From Bolinopsis microptera (lineage: Eukaryota > Ctenophora > Tentaculata > Lobata > Bolinopsidae): a stretch of 64,000 nucleotides of DNA. The notes below the pieces were generated by a model. The model did no database searches and was not told the origin of the DNA. It was given only the letters and a program-made list of their open reading frames with translations. A program made the translations under genes and the position numbers. The stretch spans positions 2,087,096 to 2,151,095 of the forward strand of contig NC_087080.1 of the NCBI RefSeq assembly GCF_026151205.1. Direction: 5' to 3'. Shown in pieces: positions 22,746 through 33,638 of the stretch; the stretch's first letter is position 1, and each line of letters begins with the position of its first letter.

Positions 22746-23700
22746 GTGGCTCACAATCTGTTCTCTAGGTTAGTGTGAACTGTGAAGGCCGGAGTTGAGG
22801 TTAAGGTTGCTGGCTGAGTTTAAGTTCCGGTTGTAGGTTGTTTTTTAGGTTAGGCCTAGTTATCCAGCAGCCGTTTTAATAGTTGCGAAACTAAATTCTT
22901 TTAAATCCGGCTGTTAAAATAACCGAAGGAGTTTAATAGCAGCGTATCTAATTCTATATATATAATAATAAGCTTACAAAAATATTTAAATTTAATATTT
23001 GGTCGATTCTTGAAATAAATGAATAAATTACTAGAATTAAGTAACAGAGACAAGAGAAGTTAGAGATAACCTACCATGTGAGATTACCCAGTTTCGTGTG
23101 CCTCGCTGTAGCAGTAAAAATATATGCTCTAAAAGCAGGAAGGAACATATGAAACGTGGCTCTATGCCAATAGCTGTATCAAGAGACAAGGTGGTATCAG
23201 AAACTATCATATTCTACCGAGTAGGAGAAGTTACAATACACCCACATCGAACTAATGCTAACTGTAATAATATTGCGACTAGAAGTTATATGTCGTGAAT
23301 TTAATAAGTTATTGATTGAGTGGTGTGTGGAGCTAGCAAGAAGAAAACTGAACACCTTACGAGACATATTTAAAATTAAAAGGTACGAAATGCGGTGGGT
23401 TTCCGAAAAAACACCATATTTTCGGACTACCAAAATTTAGGTCACCATAAATTTTTCCCCCAAATTATTTTTAACATATTTTCTTTAATTATGACTTTGT
23501 CGATTTACTATCATTAAACATTATAGTAAGCTATCAATATGATTCATCTAACAAATGAACACTAGTATTACACCTGGGACTACACTGGAGAGAAAAACGT
23601 ACCTGAACCAGAAGATCAAGAAGATCAAGAGGAAATTTACATGTAATTTTTCAAATTTCATATTTTATTTTATTGATTTTCTCAAATATTGGGTTTTACT
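22746..23700. other. No gene recognised
   Basis: A GGTTGTAGGTTAGG-like T/G-rich patch occurs near 22780-22860. Short frames at 23098-23440 show no domain. 23452-23700 is AT-rich. Confidence 0.3.
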
Positions 23701-23703
23701 TTA

Positions 23704-24021
23704 TAAAATACTAGAAAACCCGTGGTCACAGGGCCGGAAGCTAATATTATTTTTTTGTCAGTAAGTTTAAATCGCGTCAAAAAATATCCCACACAACCGA
23801 AGATACAGCCAATTAAAATGTTGCTCGTACTAAACACAACGTAATATCAACGAACCCGATAAAATGCAGTTAAAATAATCATTGCACGACGCACGTGCAC
23901 GTGTGTGCAATAACCCTCGTTACCAAGGTTATTAATATGCAACTACCTATTTCTCGTCTGATTTGCACGTGGGTGGTCGTACAGTGTACGTACAGACAGA
24001 AATAATTCTCTGAATTATAGT
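23704..24021. repeat. Dispersed 315-bp repeat, copy 1
   Basis: It begins actagaaaacccgtggt and ends aattctctgaattatagtag. It includes atacagccaatta, gctcgtactaaacac, a cacgtgcacgtg palindrome, ccctcgttacc and gatttgcacgtgggtgg. It is directly followed by copy 2 in the same orientation. Confidence 0.85.
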
Positions 24022-24335
24022 AGAGACTAGAAAACCCGTGGTAAGGGAGGAAATTAATAGTATTTTTGTTAGTAAGTTTAAATCGTGTCAAAAATATCCT
24101 ACACAAGTACACAACTTAAGATACAGCCAATTATGTTGCTCGTACTAAACACAGCGTAATATCAACAAAACCGATCAAAATGACGTTAAAACAATCAATG
24201 CACGTGCACGTGCGTGTAATAACCCTCGTTACCACGGTTACTATGTAACTTCCTATTTCGCGCCTAATTTCCACGTGGGCGGTCGTACATACATACAGCA
24301 GAAATATAATTCTCTGAATTATAGTAGAGATTAAG
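24022..24335. repeat. Dispersed 315-bp repeat, copy 2
   Basis: In tandem with copy 1 and about 80-85 percent alike by eye. Same start and end words. A partial third copy is at 14560-14810. No coding capacity, no clear terminal inverted repeats; SINE-like or a solo piece of a larger element are both possible. Confidence 0.85.
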
Positions 24336-24705
24336 AAATGAAAAAATCCCCAAATACCATGATTTAATTTGGGGAACGATAAAAAACCCATATTTTCGGT
24401 CCCAAATCATCTAGGTCACCGGAATTTCGTACCTTTTAAATATGTCTCGTAAGGTAACTTAATTTATGAAGTAAACCCTATAAAGTAAGTAAGAGGGTTA
24501 GTTTGCATTTATTCATAATCATAACATCTGACTGCAGCCGATGTTCTCCTTGAATCAATTTAGATGCTTATTTAGACCATTCTATCTTCTCTGAATTTTG
24601 TGTCCCTTTCCTTATATTAACTGTCCCTACGGTCTACACCAAAGATTAACACATTGTTGGGAAATTCAGATACAGGCAACAAGTTTAAAATGCAGTGATG
24701 GTTAA

Positions 24706-24867
24706 GGGGACATACACCAAAAGTAAAACCGTTTTTGGTGCCACCCCCAATTTAACCTGATATTCTGAAAGAAGCAATAAGTTTTTTTGAGTACATTATA
24801 CTTACTGCTTCTTTCATAATATGAAATCAATTCGGGGGTGGCAACAAAAAGTTTTGTTGTATGTCCA
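24706..24867. mobile_element. Palindromic MITE with TTAA target duplication
   Basis: The left end ggacatacaccaaaa and the internal tttttggtgccaccccc match the reverse complement of the right end (ggacatacaacaaaa, tttttgttgccaccccc). The middle halves (gaaagaagcaataag, cttactgcttctttc) also pair, so the whole 162 bp can fold into a hairpin. TTAA flanks both sides (24702-24705 and 24868-24871), as for piggyBac-type elements. Confidence 0.75.
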
Positions 24868-24984
24868 TTAATAGCTTAGACAGACATGTTAGGCTTTAAT
24901 AAGGCTGAAGGCGACGGGCTGGGGTTCAAGCGCAGGTTACACTCGTATTACAAATAAAACTTACTTGTACTTGATTAGGTCTCC

Positions 24985-27900
24985 TCAATCATTCGAGTGG
25001 CCTGCACCAATGAACTCCCGTTTGTGACGTATCATCTCCCTCCAAAGTTTTCGGTCACTAGCCATCTCGCTCGCTCCTTCTAGGTCTATGTCAGTGTTTC
25101 CTGTAAACGATGCAGCATCTTCCAGCAAACATTTCCTCCAGTTCTTTCTTGGACGGCCCCTAGATCTTCTCCCATGGGCAGGGGTCCAGTTAAGCAGGTA
25201 CTTAGGAAGCCTAGTGTCTGGCATTCTGGTGACATGGCCAAACCAACGCAGGCGGTTTGCTCCTATGTACGTCTCTACTGGATTTATCTTTGCACGCTCC
25301 AGCACTTCAGTGTTTCTAACCCGATCGAGCCATCTTATCCTAAGTATTCTCCTCAAGCAACGCTGATGGAACACCTCAAAGCGATGTAGCTGCTTTTTGG
25401 TTGTGTTCCAAACCTCACTACCATATAACAATATTGTCAAAACCGCTGCCTTATAAATCCTGATCTTTGTATAAGACTGGATGTTGCGGTTTTTCCATAT
25501 ATTACTCAGTTGATTGAAGGCTCCGGAAGCTTTCTGAATCCTAGCTGACAGCTCACGGTCGATAGTACCGTCGCTGGAAATAATTGTACCTAAGTACGTA
25601 AAGTCACTAACTTGCTGCACTGGCGTGTCTTCAACAGTGATGTTCACTGTGGCTTCTTTCGTGTATGGCCGTTGAGAGGTTGCTTTACCAATGACCATAG
25701 CCTCAGTCTTTTTACCATTGATTCTAAGACCTCCCTGGGCACCATACATACACAAAAGGTCAGTTGTTTCTTGAAGACCTTCCTCGCTGTTATCCAGTAC
25801 AGCCATGTCATCTGCATAATCTGTATCTAACACAGTGATATCATCAACGAGCGGACTGATAGATCTTTGAAGAACCGCTCCGTGGGACACCACTTTGTTG
25901 CTTTCTGTTCTCTCAGCAGCCACATTGAGGCAGACATTAAAAAGTGGGGGACCCTGTATGTCTCCTTGGCCACTGCCTGAACTTACTTCAAACCATTCTG
26001 ATAGTTCACCATTGTGTCTAACAGCACTAACAGTTCCATTAAAGAATGCCTGTATTATTCGAATGTATTTACATGGCAGGCCATAATGACTGAAAGCTTT
26101 CCAAATATAATTCCTGTCGATGGAATCAAAAGCTGCCTTGAAGTCCACAAAATTTACATACAGGGGGAGATTATATTCAATGCAGTTATGTATAATAGTG
26201 CGGAGTGAATAAATCTGATCAATGCATGATCTGTTCTTTCTAAACCCACACTGATTGTCTCGTAGCAGACTTTCTAAACCGTCACTCATGCGTTGTAATA
26301 TGATGATTTGATACAGTTTAGATGCTGTAGATCTTAGAGTGATCCCCCTATTATTGGAGCAATGAGAGGTATCACCCTTCTTTGGTACAATTATCACGAT
26401 GCCTTTCAACCAGTCGTCAGGCACTGCTTCTGAATTCCAAACTTTAGAGAACAATTTCTCCATCCTATCCACAAGACCACTTGCCCCATACTTTAACTGC
26501 TCATTAGAGATTTCGTCAATCCCAGCACTTTTGTGATTCTTCAATTTTTTGAGACAGTTTAAAATCTCAAGTCTTGTGGGGGGACCATCACCATCACCAA
26601 GATAAGGAAAGCATGGAACCACTTCAAGATGGTCCAGGTCAGACATATCCGCATTCGTGGGAGGAGGGTTTAATAGCTCCGAAAAATGTTCTCCCCATCT
26701 CTCTCTCTGAGCAGAGGGATCAGCAATCAACTTCCCGGATTTGTCTCTTACAGCAGTTGATTTTCGATTCTTCTTACCGGACAGTGTTTTTATCCGTTGC
26801 CAGACTTCCCTTTGACGGCCATGGACAGCAGCTGTTTCCAGATCTGCTGCAACTCTAAGAGCCCAATTCTCGTCGTCTTTCCTGCAGCTCTTTTTGACAA
26901 GTTTGTTGGCCCGAGAATACTCGCTCCTATTGTTGTTGTCATTAGGCGCCATTTGTTTAATCTTACTGCGTTCTGCAATAAGGGTTTTTGTCTCCTGAGA
27001 CAAATGCTGCTGCTTTCTGCGCCGGGGGCGCTCACCCAGTACCTCCATAGACACTTCTTTAATAGTATCCTTAACTAATGTCCATTCTCCATCAAGATTC
27101 TCCTCCATTGGTAGGCAGCTAAAACGATTTTGAAGAGCAATGCAGTACTCTTCAACCTTGGACTGGTCTCTAAGATTCTCAATTGCTGGAGATATCCTAC
27201 GAGAGGCGTTCATTTTTTGAACTGCCATAAGTTTGACTCTAAATTGACCCCGAACCAAATAATGATCGGAGCCAATGTCTGCACCCCTGCATGATCTTAC
27301 GTCAAGTAGAGAATGACTCCACTTGGTAGAAATACAGACATGGTCAATCTGATTTACTGTGCGGCCATCTGGAGACTTCCAACTTCCTTTATGAATATCA
27401 CGATGCTGGAAAAGCGTCCCACCGATTGTCAACTGATGTAATGCACAGAAATCTAATAGTCGAAGGCCGTTGTCATTTGATGAAACGTGAAGGGAATGCT
27501 TACCAATCACACCGGACCAAGCTGAGTTATCTTGGCCAATGCGAGCATTTAGATCTCCAAGTAAAAACTTCACGTCATGAGCTGGTAGTTCATCAAATGC
27601 CCCAGATAGCTGCTGATAAAAGTCATCCTTTACCCCGACTGCTGCATCCTCAGTTGGAGCATAAGCTATCACAATCGAAATGTTGATATGTCGACTGTGC
27701 AGCCTCGCTGCAAGAATACGTTCTGATATCGGACTGTATGAAATCAATGAATTTTTAGTCTTCTTCGAGAGGACTAAACCTACCCCTTGTCGTCTGTACC
27801 CATCACTTCTTCCTGAGTTAATAAAGAGGGACCCATCATCCAAGGTAACCTCACCAGTGCCGGGTCTGTGCGTCTCTGTCAGCCCCAAGACATCCATTTT

Positions 27901-28191
27901 ATATGCTGACATATTCTGTGACAATTCATACAGCTTTGAGGAACTGCTCTCCAATGATAACACATTCCACGTTCCCACATTAATGCTGTGTTTGATAAAG
28001 TTGCACGGGAGTGCTCTCCCCTTCTCCGGGTCCACATGAGTGATATGCTGTGAACTAATAACACTGTTGAAATAAGGCGACTTCTTTGTTCTCATCTGCA
28101 CACTGGGGTCCTTGCGGCTTTGCCCAGAGCACTTCATCCTGGCTACACCCCTCCTTGAACTCCGAGAGTCACTCCACTTTTGGTTATTCAT
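24985..28191 (-). CDS. Intact LINE endonuclease/reverse transcriptase (RTE-like)
   Basis: An uninterrupted 1068-residue frame. Residues about 69-310 form an apurinic-type endonuclease with GTWNVLSL, LGLTETHRPG, IAYAPTED, LLGDLNARIG and GSDHYLVRG, carrying the catalytic N, E, D/N and H positions. Residues about 590-850 are the reverse transcriptase with IVPKKGDTSHCSNNRGITL, QCGFRKNRSCIDQI, VNFVDFKAAFDSIDR, SGSGQGDIQGPPLFN and the catalytic TDYADDMAVL. The C-terminal part has LRWFGHVTRMPDTRLPK and a GRRSRGRPRKNW box typical of RTE-type elements common in aquatic invertebrates. ATG at 28191 fits a start. The full frame without a stop or shift suggests a recent insertion. No ORF1 is seen directly upstream. 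In the wider databases such frames are often mislabelled craniofacial development protein 2-like. Confidence 0.92.
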   Translation of the reverse strand: MNNQKWSDSRSSRRGVARMKCSGQSRKDPSVQMRTKKSPYFNSVISSQHITHVDPEKGRALPCNFIKHSINVGTWNVLSLESSSSKLYELSQNMSAYKMDVLGLTETHRPGTGEVTLDDGSLFINSGRSDGYRRQGVGLVLSKKTKNSLISYSPISERILAARLHSRHINISIVIAYAPTEDAAVGVKDDFYQQLSGAFDELPAHDVKFLLGDLNARIGQDNSAWSGVIGKHSLHVSSNDNGLRLLDFCALHQLTIGGTLFQHRDIHKGSWKSPDGRTVNQIDHVCISTKWSHSLLDVRSCRGADIGSDHYLVRGQFRVKLMAVQKMNASRRISPAIENLRDQSKVEEYCIALQNRFSCLPMEENLDGEWTLVKDTIKEVSMEVLGERPRRRKQQHLSQETKTLIAERSKIKQMAPNDNNNRSEYSRANKLVKKSCRKDDENWALRVAADLETAAVHGRQREVWQRIKTLSGKKNRKSTAVRDKSGKLIADPSAQRERWGEHFSELLNPPPTNADMSDLDHLEVVPCFPYLGDGDGPPTRLEILNCLKKLKNHKSAGIDEISNEQLKYGASGLVDRMEKLFSKVWNSEAVPDDWLKGIVIIVPKKGDTSHCSNNRGITLRSTASKLYQIIILQRMSDGLESLLRDNQCGFRKNRSCIDQIYSLRTIIHNCIEYNLPLYVNFVDFKAAFDSIDRNYIWKAFSHYGLPCKYIRIIQAFFNGTVSAVRHNGELSEWFEVSSGSGQGDIQGPPLFNVCLNVAAERTESNKVVSHGAVLQRSISPLVDDITVLDTDYADDMAVLDNSEEGLQETTDLLCMYGAQGGLRINGKKTEAMVIGKATSQRPYTKEATVNITVEDTPVQQVSDFTYLGTIISSDGTIDRELSARIQKASGAFNQLSNIWKNRNIQSYTKIRIYKAAVLTILLYGSEVWNTTKKQLHRFEVFHQRCLRRILRIRWLDRVRNTEVLERAKINPVETYIGANRLRWFGHVTRMPDTRLPKYLLNWTPAHGRRSRGRPRKNWRKCLLEDAASFTGNTDIDLEGASEMASDRKLWREMIRHKREFIGAGHSND

Positions 28192-28359
28192 TGATGTTTC
28201 AGTAGCTATTTTAAGGTTGAAGGGTAGCTGGCCCCTCGAACCTGGTAGTTTTTTGTCGACCTTTACTGGTCTAGATCCATAGTTTTTTGTTGCACCTCAT
28301 CTGTTTAAACTGGAATCACCCAGAACAGATTACTGTACTTAAAAGTGGCACCTCGTAAA

Positions 28360-28508
28360 CAGGGACAAAAGGATTTCGCGATTATTTTGGCCAAATTTCG
28401 CGGTACCGCGAAATTTAACAGGCTATACATTAAACTACACATAAAATTTGTCGCGGAGAATGGGAAATTTCGCGATTTCGTACATGCCGCGAAATCCTTT
28501 TGTCCCTG
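28360..28508. mobile_element. hAT-type MITE, 149 bp, with 8-bp target duplication
   Basis: The ends are perfect inverted repeats of 21 bp: cagggacaaaaggatttcgc plus g on the left and its reverse complement on the right. The flanks carry the same 8 bp, ctcgtaaa, at 28352-28359 and 28509-28516. CAGGG-type termini with 8-bp duplications are the hallmark of hAT transposons. Non-coding; needs a transposase in trans. It lies about 170 bp upstream of the LINE start. Confidence 0.93.
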
Positions 28509-28516
28509 CTCGTAAA

Positions 28517-31034
28517 GGGTGTACTATGGTCATTGAAATAGGAGAGGTTATAAGTTACACGATCACTATTTCCTGAGATTATAAAAATCTCTTGCCACCA
28601 AACAAATAAAAGGGCCATATTAATCGACGATATCATATCATATCATGCGCATGACGACTCATTATTATATTAAATTGAGTTGGGTTATCTCCGGATGTAA
28701 TTATCAATGATTGATTCATAACATAATTATTGACTATGTCAAGAAATGAACGGATTGTGGATACCTTTAACAAAATTCGAAACTGATGAAGAATAGAATA
28801 CAATAAACTAAGGCGAGCACAGGTTACCTGTGCCGATCATACCCAAAACGGACCAAGGTTGCTTGTCAAAACGAAACGAAACAGGAAGTGACGCAGATCA
28901 GAGATGCCGATGAAACGTCTTCAATTCGAACGACGATTGACTACGCGCGCATTGACCGCGCGCTGCGCATGAACCTTGACCGAATTGAATTGAAACTCTA
29001 GAAAATTTGACAATGCATACAAAACTACCGTCCAAAATTACAGCCGCGTTTTCCAATAAAGCGATAATTTCTCTGAGACAGAAAAGAAGATTGGCAAATT
29101 TTGCACAAAATGCGAAGTATAACTTTTACTAAGTGGAATGTTCTAGAAAATGAAGTACCGAGTATAAGTTCATTCAATCAAGCACTAATAATGGAGATCT
29201 AAGAAACAGATCTGCTTGCTCTCAAATGGTGCTGTGAACTAGCAGTTCCCCTTCCATTTCAACCTCTCCTTAAACCAAAGACCCGCCTGAAAGATCAACA
29301 GTACTCTTCACTAGTGGGGGCCGCCTCATAACGGCGAAGAGACGAATTCCTAGGGAATGTCATAATTTTCCTTTTATCATATTCAGAAGTCACAAAACCC
29401 TTTTGGTTTCCTACTCTTCTTGGGCCCCGATTGGCTGATCTATGGGTGACTCAACAACAAGAACAGCTACAAGGACTACAAGGATATAACCAGATATGAG
29501 ATTAAGAAGAGTTAGTCGGGTTACGGCTTACTAGTTGCGTATCAAATGTTTTGAAGGCAATCATACCGAGGTTAAACCTGACAGTGCCATTGGTGGAGCC
29601 TAACTCACTTGACTTGTTTCTGACTCACGTGACTTAGGACTGCTTGACAGGTCGAAATGATTTGATTTGAAACTTTCACCATAAAACGATATTTTATAAT
29701 TTTAGAGACAAAATCGAACATATTTGAGGAAAAGCTATAATTATGAAGGCGCGGTCTTATGAGCAAAATCTTTACAAATTCTTCTTTGGTCAATTCTCGC
29801 CATTCATGTAGAATACAGAACTATGGGCGTTGATAATCAATATTATCAATAATCATTAATAATAACGTTTTCGTAGTATTTACAAATGAGGCTCCGAGGA
29901 AGTGGAATGACAGGCTAGGCTGGGGTTCTCTAAAATAAAATTTTATGAACTCTTTGAATTTAACATTGCCATTGGAGACGATTAACACAGTTTAACAATG
30001 TTCTGTTACCAACAATACTTTCACTGTTTTAATAACCCCACTCTAGTTAACATTTTCAGTTTGGTTCTGAATTAAGTGGAACTTTTCAAGCGCGGTTCGT
30101 ACATTAAAGAGCCAATGAAACGACAATTTACAAAAACTATCAAACTCATTTAACAATAACATACGTAACAAATAGCACAAAAGAATGTCAAGAATTTAAA
30201 GAATTTAAAAGCAATGGTTGTTCAAAGGGAAAATGCATTTATTCAGAGGGTTAAGTTCTAAGCAGGGGTAAATATTTATCGCCGTGGTGATATTTGACAT
30301 ATATAAATAGTATATATTATATATTTGACATATAATATATATTATATAATAGTTATAAAAAAGACAAATTGTTTTAATTGTTTAAGCAAATAGCGCCTTG
30401 TTATTTAACCGCTCTTATGAAACGATTTTAATTTTTTACCCTGTAATAAAAATCACGACGACAAATGCTCACGACGACAAATGCTCACGACGACAAATGC
30501 TCACGACGACAAATCCTTACCCCTAAGTCTGGATCTCAAGGTGTAGCCTAGTTTTAATATGTTAGATCTGATATATAAGGTTATTAAACATCTCGGAATT
30601 GTGTCAAACCATTTAATTTCAAGTAAAGGAAAATAAGAAGGATTCATTAAATAATTGTTCATATCAAATGACAATTATGTATCCGATCTGGTTGAGCTAT
30701 AAAAAATGACAATCACGTTTTAAAATGTTGTAGGTATTTGCAGGAAAAAGATATTCAAAGAGAAAATTGCATCAATTTGTAAAACAGCGATTATGTAACA
30801 AAAGTAAATTCTTATCATCTTTAAGCGACGTTACAAACTGTCGAGCAACCACCGGTGATTGACTCTAATTTATTCTGCATTAGCTCACTGTACTCAATAA
30901 TTCCAACATACACCAAATTACGAAAAATCTGAACCTAAACAAAAAACCCCAATAACATTTAACTTTAACTAGCTCCTGGTAAGGGTACTATCACCCGAAA
31001 AAGCACCACCCCTAATTACTAATTAGTCCCTGAC
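28517..31034. other. Intergenic, no gene recognised
   Basis: 28880-29000 is richer in CG (acgcgcgcattgaccgcgcg) but no exon was found. 30285-30360 is an atata-rich stretch. 30461-30514 has four copies of cacgacgacaaatgct. 31035 is the stop codon of PTDSS2, so the last few hundred bases include its 3' UTR. Confidence 0.4.
30457..30515. repeat. 15-bp tandem repeat, 4 copies
   Basis: Four successive copies of tcacgacgacaaatgc-type units, the last ending in tcc instead of gct. Located downstream of PTDSS2. Confidence 0.85.
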
Positions 31035-33638
31035 CTACTGAACTTTCCTATTTTTAATCTTTCTCGCTGCCCTAATTTGGTCCATTTCCTCGATTGACTC
31101 GCTGACTTCCCGTCCGGACGCTGTACGGCGTCTCCGCGGTAACTTATACGTGAAGTTCCAAAACGACCAGCCCAAGAAGACAACCACAAACGCTACCCAG
31201 AACGCCACAACGTGCGGAGGGAATGGTTTGGAGATGGTCTCGTATCCGAACTTGTACACGAGCATACACTCAGTCACCAGGATACTTACTGCTACCCAAC
31301 TCTGCTGCCCAAACCGCTTGCACAGAGGGTTGGACATGTACTCATACTGCTCACGCATGGACACCGCGCCCATAAACAACATGATGGCAGCCCGGGAGTA
31401 GTTGACAATGTGGGGAGGCGGTATCCACAGCACCGCTTTTATGTAGAATGTGTTCAGTTCGAATAACATGATAATGGAACAGATTCCAATAACAGAGAAC
31501 CATCTCTTCACATCATCCGTGTACCCCCAGTCGAACTTGGTCCAGCTTTGGGGGGTAAACTGGCTTAACACTCTCTGGAACTTTCCACGATTCCCTGGAA
31601 TGGACCACAAGTCGCGCCAGTCGTAAGTTTTGGATTCCAGGATATCGAGAGTTTTAATTCCCAACCATATTCCTAGTCCGTTACAAATAACGGCATCCAA
31701 TACCCAGTGATCCCACCAACACTCCCCAAAGTTAGGAAGTTGGTGCTCCAGGGAATATTCTAGAATCTCAAATGTGATGCTGAGCACGAAACTCATCCAG
31801 TAGTCGCGGAATACGATAGCTTTGGCCCACCAACCAGTGAGATGGAATATCACGAACCAGTCCATCTTATCCCAAACGTTATGGTACGGGTCCTCAGGGT
31901 GGTCCGGGTCGTAGATGAGGCAGTTGTTGCTGAACAAACAACAGGGTTACAAACTTACAATAGTATTAGTACGCGACAAAAAAGATTTTAAAATAGTTTC
32001 TCGATTGAACCGATTCAATTCTTAGGTGGAAAATTCAAAAATTCATGAAATTCAAAAATAAAATGTTAACTTAAGATTGAATAAAGTTTGAAAACTGACC
32101 TGTAATCCATTTCCTCCAGCGGTGTTCCCAACTCAGGGTCAATGTACACAAGGAGCCTTCTAACATCATCCTTATGTTGGAACAGTGTGAAGATGAGGAT
32201 CAGTTCGTACAGCATTGATAGGGCTAGAACTAATCTGAAATAGTACTGGTATTACAAAGAGGATAATAGTGTACACCTTAATTCAACTTAGGAACTTCTA
32301 GTTCTGCTTATTATTTTAACGATTATTTCGTCCCAATTGTTAGATTTTGTTCGTAATACGATCATCAAGTTGATCAGGATTATATTGTATAACGTATAAC
32401 AAGTACATGTTACACAAATATGAATAATCAGTAGATCAACAAGCAACAACAACTGCTTTACACGGAGGAGCTACAAGCTTAACAGAGAACGGTTATAGCG
32501 AATATCACAATCAATAATATAAAATATGCAGATATCATAACGAAAATATGCAGATAATATAACTATAAAAATACCTCCAAAATATGGGATGAGGCCTGAT
32601 AAACGGCCCGTTCCTCGTGTGTATCATAGCAATGTACAGGAAGGACACGCTCACGAAGAGAAGTCCCCGTTTGGTGTTGAGCGCCGTATCTTCACTGCTT
32701 GTCTCAAAGAGAGCAAAGTACGCTATCACACCCAGGAATATGACAAGACCTGAGATGTAGTCACGTTAGTAGAGCAACCTGTGAAATGTGATTAATAACT
32801 TGTCACTTCATACTTCACTTCATACTTTACTGTAAGAGCAGACTTCCGAAGAATCAAGAAATGAAAATACAGTTTGAATTTGTATAATGCTGTTCTAAAC
32901 ATCTTCACTTGGTTTTTAAAGGTCGAAGGATGATTTGAGATTTAAAACTTTAAAGTGAGGATGCGAATATGAGGTTAACCTGTACATGTGAGGGTATGAG
33001 GTTTACCTGTGATGCTATGAGCGCTATCTGAGAGACTATGAGGCTTATCATTGAGGTTATGAGGTTTACATGTGAGGTTATGAGGTTTCCCTGTGAATGT
33101 TTGAGGGCATATATTGAGGCTGTAAGGTATTCAGAGGTTTACATATTGTGAGGTTATGAGGGCTACCTGTAGAGGTATGTGAAGTTATGAGGTTTACCTG
33201 TGAGGGTATGAGGTATGAGGTTATGAGGTTTACCTGTAAGGGTATGAGGCATGAGGTTATGAGGTTTACCTGTAAGGGTATGAGGTTATGAGGTTAGCCT
33301 GTAAGGTTATGAGGTTTACCTGTAAGGGTGTGAGGGTATGAGGTTTACCTGTAAGGGTATGAGGGTATGAGGTTTACCTATGAGGTTTACCTGTAAGGGT
33401 GTGAGGTTTACCTGTAAGGGTGTGAGGGTATGAGGTTTACCTGTAAGGGTATGAGGTTTACCTGTAAGGGTATGAGGTTTACCTGTAAGGGTATGAGGTT
33501 TACCTGTAAGGGTATGAGGTTTACCTGTAAGGTATGAGGTTTACCTGTAAGGGTATGAGGTTTCCAGAACCAGCTGTTAGAATCATCAGTAGGAATACTC
33601 TGCTCCTGTTGATCAGGACGCTCTGATTCTGGTAACAT
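31035..33638 (-). CDS. PTDSS2: Phosphatidylserine synthase 2
   Basis: Four coding exons on the minus strand: 33545-33638, 32575-32749, 32100-32234 and 31035-31929. All borders are GT..AG and all phases agree, giving 432 residues. The enzyme exchanges the head group of phosphatidylethanolamine for serine in the ER, chiefly at mitochondria-associated membranes. Diagnostic stretches are SNSWFWKPHTLT at the N terminus, NTKRG and RPHPIFWR, NNCLIYDP, RDYW, and LEYSLEHQLPNFGECWWDHW, which match PTDSS2 better than PTDSS1. Several hydrophobic segments fit the multi-pass topology. The last exon carries over two thirds of the protein and a basic tail. Intron 1 (32750-33544) is mostly a minisatellite made from the exon 1 donor junction. 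Confidence 0.95.
32950..33560. repeat. 21-bp minisatellite in PTDSS2 intron 1 carrying the splice donor
   Basis: The plus-strand unit is gaggtttacctgtaagggta plus t. On the gene's strand this reads ataccctt-acag|gtaaacctc. The exact end of exon 1 (catacccttacag) and its donor gtaaacc form the last copy of the array. The 11-mer ggtttacctgt occurs about 14 times, most regularly between 33430 and 33550; copies further into the intron are degenerate. The nearest copy is 20 nt from the real donor and the next ones 21 nt apart. Confidence 0.95.

Noticed and set aside
25088-28064. Many plus-strand and other-frame open stretches over the LINE
   Set aside because: They are shadows of the 1068-codon minus-strand frame and show no domains.
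31035-33638. PTDSS1 rather than PTDSS2
   Set aside because: NTKRG, RPHPxxWR and LEHQLPNFxECWWDHW agree with PTDSS2; PTDSS1-specific stretches are absent.
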